This document shows positions 52,285 to 61,237 of a DNA stretch of 64,000 nucleotides, in pieces; position 1 is the first letter of the stretch; every line of letters begins with the position of its first letter. The stretch covers positions 1-64,000 of the forward strand of contig CAZRAY010000002.1 in NCBI GenBank assembly GCA_964598235.1, written 5' to 3'. Position numbers and translations under genes: made by a program. This DNA comes from UBA652 sp964598235. Its GTDB lineage: Bacteria; Pseudomonadota; Gammaproteobacteria; Nitrosococcales; Methylophagaceae. The notes under the pieces are model-generated. The model was not told the DNA's origin and did not search any database. It saw only the letters and a list, made by a program, of their open reading frames with translations.

Positions 52285-52833
52285 ATGATGATGAAAAACA
52301 TTCAAAAGTGGTTGAATAAAATGGGCATTATGATGGCGGTTTGTTTTATGGTGAGCTTGCCTGCCCACGCAGTACCTACAGTATTGGGAGGTGGGTGTTC
52401 AGTTGGCGATCCTACAGCGGGTCCGATGACTTGGCCTGATTCTAGTGACCAGTTTCCTGCCCCTGTTGTAGGTTTTAATTCGAATACTCTCGCAGCAGGA
52501 AGTGCTATCATTGCGCCAGATGGTTCTCTTTTGCGAGGATGTTTTTTGCCAAGCCAACCTGTCACAGCGCCAGACAGTTTGTGTGATGTAACGGCAACCG
52601 AATCAAGTCCTGCCACACCACAATATATTGCTCTTGTTGATACAACGAATTTGACCTATTGTTTGTATCAATATGATATCGATACTACGCTTGCGGATGT
52701 TCGATTTAACGGTGCGATTGCGACATTGTTAGCAGCAGCTCCAGCGGCTGCCATCCCTGTTTCTGGCCCTTTTGCATTGTTTGTGATGATGCTGGGTTTG
52801 TTATGGATGGGGCTTCGCCGCCGAACGGTATAA
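52285..52833 (+). CDS. exported protein with IPTL-CTERM-like sorting tail
   Basis: Predicted surface protein of 182 residues: signal peptide (to about 30, ending AHA), a low-complexity Pro/Thr/Ser/Asp-rich body with several Cys (GGGCSVGD, RGCFLP, SLCDV, YCLYQYD), and a C-terminal IPVSGPFALFVMMLGLLWMGLRRR like IPTL-CTERM tails: Pro motif, membrane helix, Arg cluster. Such tails are processed by exosortase H or similar enzymes, none of which lies in the window. The start is ATG 52285 after GGAGAG. Function is not known. Confidence 0.72.
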   Translation: MMMKNIQKWLNKMGIMMAVCFMVSLPAHAVPTVLGGGCSVGDPTAGPMTWPDSSDQFPAPVVGFNSNTLAAGSAIIAPDGSLLRGCFLPSQPVTAPDSLCDVTATESSPATPQYIALVDTTNLTYCLYQYDIDTTLADVRFNGAIATLLAAAPAAAIPVSGPFALFVMMLGLLWMGLRRRTV

Positions 52834-52861
52834 ATATTGATCAGCATAAGCTGAGTTAAAT

Positions 52862-52899
52862 AAAAAAAGGGTGGTGTATGTTGATACATCGCCTTTTTT
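52862..52899. terminator. bidirectional terminator between convergent genes
   Basis: GGGTGGTGTAT / ATACATCGCC hairpin with A7 before and T7 after. It serves the IPTL-CTERM-like gene and the convergent lipoprotein gene, whose stop lies at 52898. Confidence 0.8.
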
Positions 52900-53494
52900 A
52901 TTGGGAATAAGAGGAGGGCTCTGGATTGCAATATACCGAGTCTATGGCTTGCGCCCAACTATCTGCTGAATTGAAATCATTGGCTAATCTCATTTTGATG
53001 CCCTCGGGAGAGCTCTTTCTTCCCTGATTAATGAGATAACGGGGGATATAGATCGGCGGTGGCGAGGTTGCTAGGAAGTGACAGAGTTGTTGCATACGAT
53101 GGCCATCATTATCCAGTGCGTTGATGGCTAAGATTAAATTGGTTTGTTTATATTTTTCTAATGATCCCAGCTCTGTTGAGAAAAGGGTATCTAGCGGGTT
53201 ATGAGCCGGTTTATCAGCAACGCGTTGCATATCATAAAACCTATAGGCGCTGGCGATAACAAGCAATTCTGCCGCTTGACTATATCGCCTGTCTTCGGCA
53301 CATTGTTTGGCTGCCAGCGTAATCTCTACTGCGGAGTATGTGTTTTTAACAGATGCAGAAGCAATGCACGTTACAGATTGGCTGGTTTCTGGCCTGTTTT
53401 CGCTTTCAGGAGCCTGTGGCTCAGCATCACAGGCTGTTAACAATAGCAGCCCGACACCACAAATGATGCGATAGATTTTAGCCTGCAAAACCAT
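52898..53494 (-). CDS. lipoprotein of unknown function
   Basis: Predicted lipoprotein of 198 residues with lipobox LTAC (Cys22), a Pro/Glu-rich linker and a helical Cys-containing domain (TCIASAS, LAAKQCAEDRRYSQAAELLVIA, QLCHFLATS, SVYCNPEP). No family recognised. It overlaps the end of gatA by 17 bases and is transcribed in the same direction, so it may share the gatCA transcript. Where gatB is expected only this gene is found. Confidence 0.65.
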   Translation of the reverse strand: MVLQAKIYRIICGVGLLLLTACDAEPQAPESENRPETSQSVTCIASASVKNTYSAVEITLAAKQCAEDRRYSQAAELLVIASAYRFYDMQRVADKPAHNPLDTLFSTELGSLEKYKQTNLILAINALDNDGHRMQQLCHFLATSPPPIYIPRYLINQGRKSSPEGIKMRLANDFNSADSWAQAIDSVYCNPEPSSYSQ

Positions 53495-54935
53495 CGGGCG
53501 ATTGCTGATGCCAATCGGTCACTTGCTGATAACGATGGGCAACATTAAGCAGGCGCGCTTCATCAAAATAGTTACCGATAATTTGTAGGCCGACAGGCAG
53601 ACCATCAACAAAGCCTGCAGGAATCGACATACCGGGTAAGCCGGCGAGATTGGTGCTGATGGTGTAGATGTCTGCAAGATACATGGCGACGGGATCATCT
53701 GTTTTTTCGCCTGCTTTGAAGGCGGTGGTGGGTGAGGTTGGCCCCATGATGACATCAACTTCTTTAAACGCTTCCACAAAATCATCGCGGATTAAGCGGC
53801 GGCATTTTTGGGCTTTGAGATAATAGGCATCGTAGTAACCTGTTGATAGGGCATAGGTGCCTGTCATGATGCGGCGTTTGACTTCTTCGCCGAAGCCTTC
53901 GCCGCGCGAACGGGTGTAGAGATCTTCTAGATCAACAGGATTATCGCAGCGATGACCAAAACGCACACCATCCATGCGAGATAGGTTGGTGGAGCATTCT
54001 GCCGGTGCGACTACATAATAGGTCGGTACGGCGAGCTTGGTATTGGGCAAGCTGATTTCTTTAACGGTGGCACCGAGCGATTCATATTGTTTAATCGCGG
54101 CTTGGATGGTGTCATTCACTTTTGGATCGAGGCCTTCGCCAAAATATTCTGTCGGGAGGCCGATGGTTAAACCATCAAGCGGCGCATCAAGATTAGCTGT
54201 GTAATCTGGAATGGGGTGTTCGACGCTGGTGGAATCACGTTCATCAAAGCCGACCATGGCTTGCATGAGCATAGCGGCATCTTCGGCGCTGCGCGCCATT
54301 GGGCCTGCTTGATCTAGGCTGGAGGCGAACGCAATCATGCCATAACGTGAAATACGGCCGTAAGTGGGCTTGAGGCCGGTTAGATTACATAATGAGGCCG
54401 GTTGGCGGATGGAGCCACCTGTGTCTGTGCCCGTTGCAATCGGTGCAAGTTGTGCGGCAACAGCAGCAGCAGAGCCACCTGATGAACCGCCTGGAACCCG
54501 ATTGGTATCCCATGGGTTTTTCACGGGGCCATAAAAGCTGGTTTCATTTGAGGAACCCATGGCAAATTCATCCATATTGGTTTTGCCGAGCATGACCATG
54601 CCTGCCGCATTGAGCTTTTCAACCACGGTGGCATTATACGGCGCGATAAAGTTATCAAGCATTTTTGAGCCACAGCTCGTGCGCACGCCTTGGGTGCAGA
54701 AGATATCTTTTTGCGCCAGTGGAATGCCTGTAAGAGGGCCTGCGGTGCCTACTTTAAACTGTGCATCCGCATCGGCGGCTTGGGCTAAAGCACTTTCTTC
54801 ACAAATGGTGATGAACGCGTTGAGTTCTCCATTATATTGTTTGATACGGTCAAGATAATGTTGGGTGAGTTCAACACTGCTAATATCGCCCTGATGAAGT
54901 GCGGTGGATAACTCGGAAAGTGATTTTGTGTGCAT
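53478..54935 (-). CDS. gatA: aspartyl/glutamyl-tRNA amidotransferase subunit A
   Basis: Amidase subunit of GatCAB, which hydrolyses glutamine to feed ammonia for tRNA-bound Glu/Asp amidation. Of 485 residues, the Ser-cisSer-Lys triad is visible at Lys76 (LAQKDIFC), Ser151 (GGSSGGSAAAVAA) and Ser175 (TDTGGSIRQPA). It is 58 bases after gatC. The adjacent gatB of the usual gatCAB operon is missing and must lie elsewhere if the enzyme is functional. Confidence 0.96.
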   Translation of the reverse strand: MHTKSLSELSTALHQGDISSVELTQHYLDRIKQYNGELNAFITICEESALAQAADADAQFKVGTAGPLTGIPLAQKDIFCTQGVRTSCGSKMLDNFIAPYNATVVEKLNAAGMVMLGKTNMDEFAMGSSNETSFYGPVKNPWDTNRVPGGSSGGSAAAVAAQLAPIATGTDTGGSIRQPASLCNLTGLKPTYGRISRYGMIAFASSLDQAGPMARSAEDAAMLMQAMVGFDERDSTSVEHPIPDYTANLDAPLDGLTIGLPTEYFGEGLDPKVNDTIQAAIKQYESLGATVKEISLPNTKLAVPTYYVVAPAECSTNLSRMDGVRFGHRCDNPVDLEDLYTRSRGEGFGEEVKRRIMTGTYALSTGYYDAYYLKAQKCRRLIRDDFVEAFKEVDVIMGPTSPTTAFKAGEKTDDPVAMYLADIYTISTNLAGLPGMSIPAGFVDGLPVGLQIIGNYFDEARLLNVAHRYQQVTDWHQQSPDGFAG

Positions 54936-54993
54936 AGTATTGCCTGTGGTTCAGTTGTTCTAAAATATTGCTATGAGAAAGAAAAGCGTGCGA

Positions 54994-55281
54994 TTATTCT
55001 ATGACTTGAGGCACAAGATAAACACCAGCCTTGGTCTTCGGCGCAATAGACTGAAATAATTTGCGATTATCGGTCTCGGTTACTTTGTCTTCACGAAGAC
55101 GTTGCACAGCATCCAGCGGATGCGCCATGGGAATAATGCCCGATGTATCAACTTCATTCATTTGTTCGACGAGGGCGAAGATATTGCTGAGGGTTTGCGC
55201 ATATTCAGGAATATCTTGCTGATTAATGCCTAAGCGCGCCAAATGGGCAATCTTTTCTACATCGGTTTTATCTAAACTCAT
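54994..55281 (-). CDS. gatC: aspartyl/glutamyl-tRNA amidotransferase subunit C
   Basis: Small belt-like subunit of GatCAB, 95 residues from ATG 55281: MSLDKTDVEKIAHLARLGI, then FALVEQMNEVDTSGIIPMAH and the tail VYLVPQVIE, typical GatC. The longer frame upstream (to 55356) encodes an unrelated N-terminus and is rejected. It is divergent from mreB with 119 bases between them. Confidence 0.93.
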   Translation of the reverse strand: MSLDKTDVEKIAHLARLGINQQDIPEYAQTLSNIFALVEQMNEVDTSGIIPMAHPLDAVQRLREDKVTETDNRKLFQSIAPKTKAGVYLVPQVIE

Positions 55282-55400
55282 TACGGGTTCCGTGCAATTT
55301 AGTGGAAAAAACAGGTAGTTTAAATGATTCTGCGCTTGCTCAACAGCCCCTTGCATTGATAAAGTAGCGTCTTTAATTTATTAAATGATGTGGAAAGTGC

Positions 55401-56453
55401 ATGTTTGAAAGTATTCGGGGCCTGTTTTCTAACGATTTATCGATCGATTTAGGAACGGCAAACACCCTTATTTATGTGCGTGGGCAAGGTATTGTTCTCG
55501 ATGAACCCTCTGTGGTGGCGATTCGCCAAGAGCGTGGCCCAGGTGGGCCCCGTTCAATTGCTGCTGTGGGAGTGGAAGCAAAAAGAATGTTGGGTCGAAC
55601 ACCCGGTAACATTACGGCAATTCGCCCACTGAAAGATGGCGTGATTGCCGATTTCACGGTGACTGAGAAAATGTTGCAACATTTTATTCGCAAAGTGCAT
55701 GAAACACGTTTTTTTAAACCGAGTCCGCGCGTATTGATTTGTGTGCCTTGTGGGTCAACGCAGGTTGAGCGACGCGCCATTCGCGAATCAGCAGCAGGCG
55801 CCGGTGCGCGGGAAGTCTATTTAATTGAAGAACCCGTGGCCGCCGCATTAGGTGCGGGTATGCCGATTGAAGAAGCCAGTGGTTCGATGGTGTTAGATAT
55901 CGGTGGCGGTACCAGTGAAATCGCAGTTATTTCTTTGAATGGAATTGTTTATTCTGCTTCCGTCCGGATCGGTGGCGATTTGATGGATGAAGCTATTATT
56001 AACTATGTACGGCGTAATTATGGCACGCTGATCGGTGATGCAACCGCAGAACGAATCAAAAAAGAAATCGGTTCGGCGTATCCTGGTGCAGAAGTGAAAG
56101 AAATGGAAGTGCGAGGACGTAATTTGGCGGAGGGTATTCCACGTAGTTTTACCCTAACCAGTAATGAAGTATTGGAAGCTTTGCAAGATCCTTTGTCAGG
56201 CATTATCGATGCGGTAAAAATGGCTTTAGAGCAAACACCGCCAGAGCTTGGAGCTGATGTTGCAGAACGTGGCATTGTGTTGACAGGCGGTGGTGCATTA
56301 TTGCAGGGCATAGATAAATTGATTATGGAAGAAACAGGTCTGCCGGCTATTGTGGCAGAAGATCCGTTGACTTGTGTGGTACGAGGTGGTGGACGCGCGC
56401 TGGAAATGATGGATGAGCGGGGCAGTGATATCTTTACATATGAAAACATTTAA
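55401..56453 (+). CDS. mreB: rod shape-determining protein MreB
   Basis: Actin-like cytoskeletal protein that positions cell-wall synthesis; 350 residues. Motifs are SIDLGTANTLIYVRGQGI (phosphate-1), DIGGGTSEIAVISL (phosphate-2) and GIVLTGGGALLQGIDKLI (adenosine). The short N-terminus MFESIRGLFSNDL forms the membrane-targeting amphipathic helix. A 265-bp structured element separates it from mreC. Confidence 0.97.
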   Translation: MFESIRGLFSNDLSIDLGTANTLIYVRGQGIVLDEPSVVAIRQERGPGGPRSIAAVGVEAKRMLGRTPGNITAIRPLKDGVIADFTVTEKMLQHFIRKVHETRFFKPSPRVLICVPCGSTQVERRAIRESAAGAGAREVYLIEEPVAAALGAGMPIEEASGSMVLDIGGGTSEIAVISLNGIVYSASVRIGGDLMDEAIINYVRRNYGTLIGDATAERIKKEIGSAYPGAEVKEMEVRGRNLAEGIPRSFTLTSNEVLEALQDPLSGIIDAVKMALEQTPPELGADVAERGIVLTGGGALLQGIDKLIMEETGLPAIVAEDPLTCVVRGGGRALEMMDERGSDIFTYENI

Positions 56454-56506
56454 TATCAAGGTCGTATAATTCGACCACGGTATTTAAAACAGCGCCTTTG
56501 TGTGTA

Positions 56507-56771
56507 ATACCCATGACACATGAAGATACAGAATTTCAGCAAGAGAAGAAGCCATACTATTCTAGGCAGAAAGTCGCCGAATTAGTCATTCTAATTTAAG
56601 ACTTTATAACGACGAAGAGTATGGCTTATCCTCTTGCCCTGCGGGAGCTTATCACGAATGCCAGTGAGGCGTTACAATGCTGGGCACGGACGAGTCATTG
56701 CCTGCGCATTGTACCTTACTCTGACATCCGTGATAAGCTCTGAAACCTGCATCTTCATGTATCATGGGTAT
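56507..56771. repeat. 265-bp three-way-junction element between mreB and mreC
   Basis: The 356-base gap 56454-56809 has no gene. An outer helix joins 56507-56539 with 56740-56771 (about 29 of 33 positions; only three mismatches and one indel). Between these are two long hairpins, A (56540-56637; arm ends 56539-56558 with 56618-56637, 18 of 20) and B (56645-56739; arms 56645-56664 with 56721-56740, 18 of 20), each continuing inward with further pairing. The ends read CCCATGA / TCATGGG with TA on both sides. A transposon-derived element (MITE) or a structured RNA fit; both strands can fold. Confidence 0.7.
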
Positions 56772-56809
56772 ATATTCACAGAGGCGATTTTATTTTAGAG
56801 GCATAAAAG

Positions 56810-57703
56810 ATTAAATCCTTATTCACCCATACACCCTCGTTAAATACGCGCCTATTGTTGGTTGGTATGCTGTCAGGTGTATTGCTATTATTAGATGTAC
56901 GGTCGCATTATTTGGTGCAGGCGCGCGCGGTGATAACGAATGCCGTTTACCCTATTCATGTGATAGCGGCAGTGCCGAGCGAATTTGTTCAGGGATTGAG
57001 TGATTATTTTGCAAGTCGGCGCCAATTACAGATTAAGAATGAATCGCTTACGGCCACCCAACTATTGAATGATGTGCGCCTGCTTAAACTACAAACATTG
57101 GAAGCGGAAAATAATCGATTAAGATCTTTATTGGGATCTTCTTTTCGGTTACAAGAGCGCGTGTTAGTGACCGAGTTGGTGACAGTTGATTTAGACCCTT
57201 TTTCACAATGGGTGCTAATCGATAAAGGACATGATGATGGTGTGACTATTAATCAAGCGGTGTTAGATGCGCAAGGTGTGATGGGGCAAGTGGTTGATGT
57301 GTCTCAGTGGACGAGCACCGTTGTATTGCTCACCGATCCGAGTCACGCAATACCGATTCAAATCAACCGCAATGGATTGCGTGCTGTCGCGGTAGGGCAG
57401 GGCTTGGGCCAGCCATTAAAGTTGATTCATATGCCGCAAAATAGTGATATAAAAATCGGTGATGTGCTGAGCACATCAGGATTGGGTGGGCGGTTCCCAC
57501 AAGGTTATCCAGTGGGCACTGTGTCAGAGATTGGTGGCCCAGCGGGCGAATCCTTTGCGGCCATTGATGTGATGCCGCTGGCAAATTTGAATACAAGCAG
57601 AGAGTTATTATTGGTATTGCCTGGTGAGAAAGTGACTTCCCCTATTCCACAATCACGTCAAGAGACCGTAATAGAGATACCTGAGACATTATCAGATGAC
57701 TAG
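56810..57703 (+). CDS. mreC: rod shape-determining protein MreC, apparent ATT start
   Basis: Bitopic elongasome scaffold that links MreB to PBP2/RodA; 297 residues. I place the start at ATT 56810 because AGAGG lies 8 bases upstream (56797-56801) and the resulting N-terminus, MKSLFTHTPSLNTRLLL, matches the MreC family (E. coli MKPIFSRGPSLQIRLIL). No ATG, GTG or TTG occurs between the in-frame TAA at 56804 and TTG 56855; the TTG 56855 and ATG 56867 starts would delete conserved residues. Motifs: NRLRSLLGSS coiled coil and GLGGRFPQGYPVG. Confidence 0.9.
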   Translation: MKSLFTHTPSLNTRLLLVGMLSGVLLLLDVRSHYLVQARAVITNAVYPIHVIAAVPSEFVQGLSDYFASRRQLQIKNESLTATQLLNDVRLLKLQTLEAENNRLRSLLGSSFRLQERVLVTELVTVDLDPFSQWVLIDKGHDDGVTINQAVLDAQGVMGQVVDVSQWTSTVVLLTDPSHAIPIQINRNGLRAVAVGQGLGQPLKLIHMPQNSDIKIGDVLSTSGLGGRFPQGYPVGTVSEIGGPAGESFAAIDVMPLANLNTSRELLLVLPGEKVTSPIPQSRQETVIEIPETLSDD

Positions 57704-58160
57704 AAGTGCGATTCTTATTTTTCTGACCTTTCTATTGGCAATATTGCTGATGTTGGTTCAATTGCCTGAATCGTGGGAAATGTTTCGCCCAGAATGGGTG
57801 ATGTTAGTGCTGGTATATTGGGCATTGGCTTTGCCGCAACGTTTAGGCGTTGTGTGGGCGTGGTCGATTGGGTTATTGATGGATGTTTTATTGGGAACGC
57901 ATCTTGGCTTATTGGCTTTCGCTTATGCGGCTGTGGCTTATATTGCGCTAAAATTTCATTTGCAATTGCGACAATATCCTTTGCTGCAACAAACACTGCC
58001 GATTATGTTTTTAGTGATGCTGGCAAAATTAATCGCGGCAACCATGGCGACCGGCTTTGTTGCTAATTTGGTATGGGGTCCTGCCTTGGCTAGTGCAGTG
58101 GTGTGGCCCGCTATCTTTACCTTATTGCGTTGGTTAAGACGGCGTTTTCACATTCGATAA
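57696..58160 (+). CDS. mreD: rod shape-determining protein MreD
   Basis: Integral membrane elongasome protein of 154 residues with about five transmembrane segments; MFRPEWVMLVLVYWALALPQRLGVVWAWSIGLLMDVLLGTHLG is diagnostic of the family. It overlaps mreC by 8 bases and is followed by mrdA after 2 bases. Confidence 0.94.
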   Translation: MTRSAILIFLTFLLAILLMLVQLPESWEMFRPEWVMLVLVYWALALPQRLGVVWAWSIGLLMDVLLGTHLGLLAFAYAAVAYIALKFHLQLRQYPLLQQTLPIMFLVMLAKLIAATMATGFVANLVWGPALASAVVWPAIFTLLRWLRRRFHIR

Positions 58161-58162
58161 AT

Positions 58163-60112
58163 ATGGCGATTAGAGATACGCTCAAAAATCATGGGGATGA
58201 AAGTCGGCTAATCAATCGAAGATTACTGATTGCGGGCTTTTTTGCTTTTATACTGTTACTCGGCCTAATGACACGCCTTGTTGTATTGCAAGTGATGGAA
58301 TATGCCCATTTTGACAAATTGTCAGCCAATAATCATATTGATATTACGGCAATAGGCCCACAACGAGGCTTAATATACGATCGCAATGGGGTGCTACTTG
58401 CGGATAATGTGCCGACTTTTAGCTTGGAATTAACAGCTGAGAAAGTAGCCGATTTAGATTTTACGTTGCAGACATTGGCCAACCTATTTGATTTGGATGC
58501 CGTCGCAATAAGCGATATCAGAAAAGAAATTAAGCAGCAACGTTCATTTCGAAAAGTGGTGATAAGACAGCGCTTAACGGAAGAAGAGGTGGCTAAGTTT
58601 TCTGTTAACCGACATCGCTTACCTGGTGTTGATGTGGTGGCACGATTATTACGGCATTATCCGCAAGGCGCTTTGTTTACCCATGTGGTGGGTTATGTTG
58701 GGCGGATCAATGAACGTGATTTAAAGCGTATTGATACACAAGCCTATAAAGGCACATCACATATTGGTAAAACAGGCATAGAGAAATATTATGAATCTAC
58801 CTTACATGGCGGGGTAGGTTATCAACAAGTTGAAACGAATGCGAGTGGTCGAGTCGTTCGACAGCTCTCGCGGCAACCCGCCACGTCGGGACAAGATTTA
58901 TTTTTACACCTAGATCTAAAATTGCAACAAACGGCAGCAAATGCACTCATAGAGGCGGAATTTAATGGGTCTATTGTGGCGATAGATCCGCGAACAGGGG
59001 GTGTTTTGGCGATGGTGAGTCAGCCTGATTTTGACCCCAATTTGTTTGTGTCCGGGATTGGTTATAAGGCTTATGGTGAGTTACGGGATTCACCAGATAG
59101 GCCTTTATTTGATAGAAGTTTACGTGGGCGTTATCCGCCGGGTTCTACATTAAAACCATTTGTGGCACTGGCGGGATTAGAGGCGGGATTACGGCGGCGG
59201 GAGGAGAAGACATATTGCCCCGGTTGGTATAGCTTGCCTGGAAAATCACATCGTTATCGTTGTTGGAAACGACATGGTCACGGTAGTGTTGATTTAAAAA
59301 ATGCCTTGGGGCAGTCTTGTGATGTCTATTTTTATGATTTAGCGATGACGCTTGGTATTGATCGCCTCCATAGTTTTTTAGATTTATTTAATTTTGGTCG
59401 TAAAACGGGTGTTGATGTGTCGGGAGAAAGTGCTGGATTATCGCCTTCCCGTGAATGGAAACGGGCATCGCGAAATCAGGTGTGGTTTCCAGGAGAAACG
59501 TTAATTTCGGGAATAGGACAAGGATTTAATCAAATGACCCCGATACAGTTAGCGCATGCCACCGCTATTTTAGCGATGCGTGGACAAGTGATACCACCAC
59601 ATGTAGTAAGAGCAACGCGCAATACGGGCGAAGTAGATATCATGCCGTTACCTATTACACTCAGTGAAAATGTGCCCATTAATTATGCTCAGAACTGGGA
59701 AGATGCGATTGGTGGTATGGTTGAGGTGATGCATGGTCCAAGAGGCACGGCGCGTCGTTCAGCAGCAGGATTACCCTTTCAGATGGCAGGTAAAACGGGT
59801 ACGGCACAGGTATTTAATATTAAGCAAAATGAACGATATGATGCGGCGACGATAGCCAAGAAATTACATGATCACGCATTATTTATTGCGATTGCACCTG
59901 CGGATAACCCACAGTTTGTGGTGGCTGTGGTGGTCGAAAACGGCGGCGGCGGGAGCCGAGTGGCCGCGCCCATGGCGAGAAAAATGATTGATGCGTATTT
60001 CAATTTTAAAGATCCAGATGAAGAAACGATACCGGAAGTTGAGACCGATTTAATTCCGGCACCGATACCAGAGAATCAGACGTCTGAGCAGAATGGAGAA
60101 ATAATCGAATGA
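58163..60112 (+). CDS. mrdA: penicillin-binding protein 2 (elongasome transpeptidase)
   Basis: Class B PBP that crosslinks peptidoglycan with RodA during elongation. From ATG 58163 it has 649 residues: a membrane anchor near 20-45, the pedestal domain starting PQRGLIYDRNGVLLADN, and the transpeptidase domain with SxxK GSTLKPF (Ser328), SxN-equivalent SCDVYF and KTGTAQV. A start at 58103 would add 20 residues overlapping mreD and is not favoured. It overlaps rodA by 4 bases. Confidence 0.95.
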   Translation: MAIRDTLKNHGDESRLINRRLLIAGFFAFILLLGLMTRLVVLQVMEYAHFDKLSANNHIDITAIGPQRGLIYDRNGVLLADNVPTFSLELTAEKVADLDFTLQTLANLFDLDAVAISDIRKEIKQQRSFRKVVIRQRLTEEEVAKFSVNRHRLPGVDVVARLLRHYPQGALFTHVVGYVGRINERDLKRIDTQAYKGTSHIGKTGIEKYYESTLHGGVGYQQVETNASGRVVRQLSRQPATSGQDLFLHLDLKLQQTAANALIEAEFNGSIVAIDPRTGGVLAMVSQPDFDPNLFVSGIGYKAYGELRDSPDRPLFDRSLRGRYPPGSTLKPFVALAGLEAGLRRREEKTYCPGWYSLPGKSHRYRCWKRHGHGSVDLKNALGQSCDVYFYDLAMTLGIDRLHSFLDLFNFGRKTGVDVSGESAGLSPSREWKRASRNQVWFPGETLISGIGQGFNQMTPIQLAHATAILAMRGQVIPPHVVRATRNTGEVDIMPLPITLSENVPINYAQNWEDAIGGMVEVMHGPRGTARRSAAGLPFQMAGKTGTAQVFNIKQNERYDAATIAKKLHDHALFIAIAPADNPQFVVAVVVENGGGGSRVAAPMARKMIDAYFNFKDPDEETIPEVETDLIPAPIPENQTSEQNGEIIE

Positions 60113-61230
60113 CTTTGATTGATCGCCAACAACCTACGCGCTGGAGTTTAACCACCTTTTTAGCGCGATTGCATTTGGATGCGCTCTTATTGCTCGTATT
60201 ATTGGCTATTTCAGGGATTGGCTTATTATTGTTATACAGTGCGGGAGGCCAAGATATGGATTTATTGATGCGCCATGGTATTCGCCTAGGCGCCGCATTG
60301 GGCATTATGTTTGTATTGGCCCAAATTCATCCAGATCGATATCAAAACATGGCCTATATACTCTATAGTTTGGGGCTGATTTTATTGCTTGCCGTGTTGG
60401 TGATAGGCACCACAGGGAAGGGTGCCCAGCGATGGTTAGATTTGGGGCTATTTCGATTTCAACCCTCAGAAATGATGAAGTTAGCAGTCCCTATTTTAGT
60501 GGCTGCATTTTTATCTGAACGATCGTTGCCGCCTAGCGCGGGTCGGTTATTTATTGGATTGGTGATGGTGTTATTACCCACTTTTCTAATTGCAAAACAA
60601 CCTGATTTAGGGACGGCATTATTGATTGCGAGTTCAGGGGTTATTGTGCTTTTTTTATCGGGTATCTCATGGCGTGTTATTTTTGCTTTTATTGCCTTGT
60701 GTGGGGCAGCATTGCCTGTATTATGGTACGTTATGCATGACTATCAACGACGGCGGGTGTTGACGTTTATCAATCCAGAAAGTGATCCATTGGGTGCGGG
60801 TTATCATATTATTCAATCTAAAATTGCCATTGGTTCGGGGGGGGTTATGGGCTTGGGTTGGTTGCAGGGCAAGCAATCACATTTAGATTTTTTACCTGAA
60901 AGCTCAACGGATTTTATCTTTGCGGTAATCGCTGAAGAATTTGGGTTGATGGGTGCGTGTTTATTATTATTGAGTTATTTTTTAGTGGCGAGCCGTGGGC
61001 TGTATATCGCGGGGCAGGCACAATCAGGATTTGGACGTTTATTGGCGGGGAGTATTTCGCTGGTTTTTTTGGTCTATGTTTTTGTTAATGTGGGGATGGT
61101 GACGGGATTATTGCCTGTAGTAGGTGTGCCATTGCCATTAATTAGCTATGGCGGCACGTCAATGGTGACCTTATTTGCAGGATTCGGTATCCTGATGTCT
61201 ATACATACGCATCGCAGAATGATGGGATAA
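60109..61230 (+). CDS. rodA: peptidoglycan glycosyltransferase RodA
   Basis: SEDS-family polymerase that forms glycan strands with PBP2; 373 residues, about ten transmembrane segments. Motifs are GKGAQRWLDLGLFRFQPSE, KQPDLGTAL and the WLQGKQSHLDFLPESSTDFIFAVIAEE loop and the C-terminal GGTSMVTLFAGFGIL. It overlaps mrdA by 4 bases; an 8-G tract (60837-60844) lies within the coding region. Confidence 0.96.
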   Translation: MTLIDRQQPTRWSLTTFLARLHLDALLLLVLLAISGIGLLLLYSAGGQDMDLLMRHGIRLGAALGIMFVLAQIHPDRYQNMAYILYSLGLILLLAVLVIGTTGKGAQRWLDLGLFRFQPSEMMKLAVPILVAAFLSERSLPPSAGRLFIGLVMVLLPTFLIAKQPDLGTALLIASSGVIVLFLSGISWRVIFAFIALCGAALPVLWYVMHDYQRRRVLTFINPESDPLGAGYHIIQSKIAIGSGGVMGLGWLQGKQSHLDFLPESSTDFIFAVIAEEFGLMGACLLLLSYFLVASRGLYIAGQAQSGFGRLLAGSISLVFLVYVFVNVGMVTGLLPVVGVPLPLISYGGTSMVTLFAGFGILMSIHTHRRMMG

Positions 61231-61237
61231 AGGAAGT

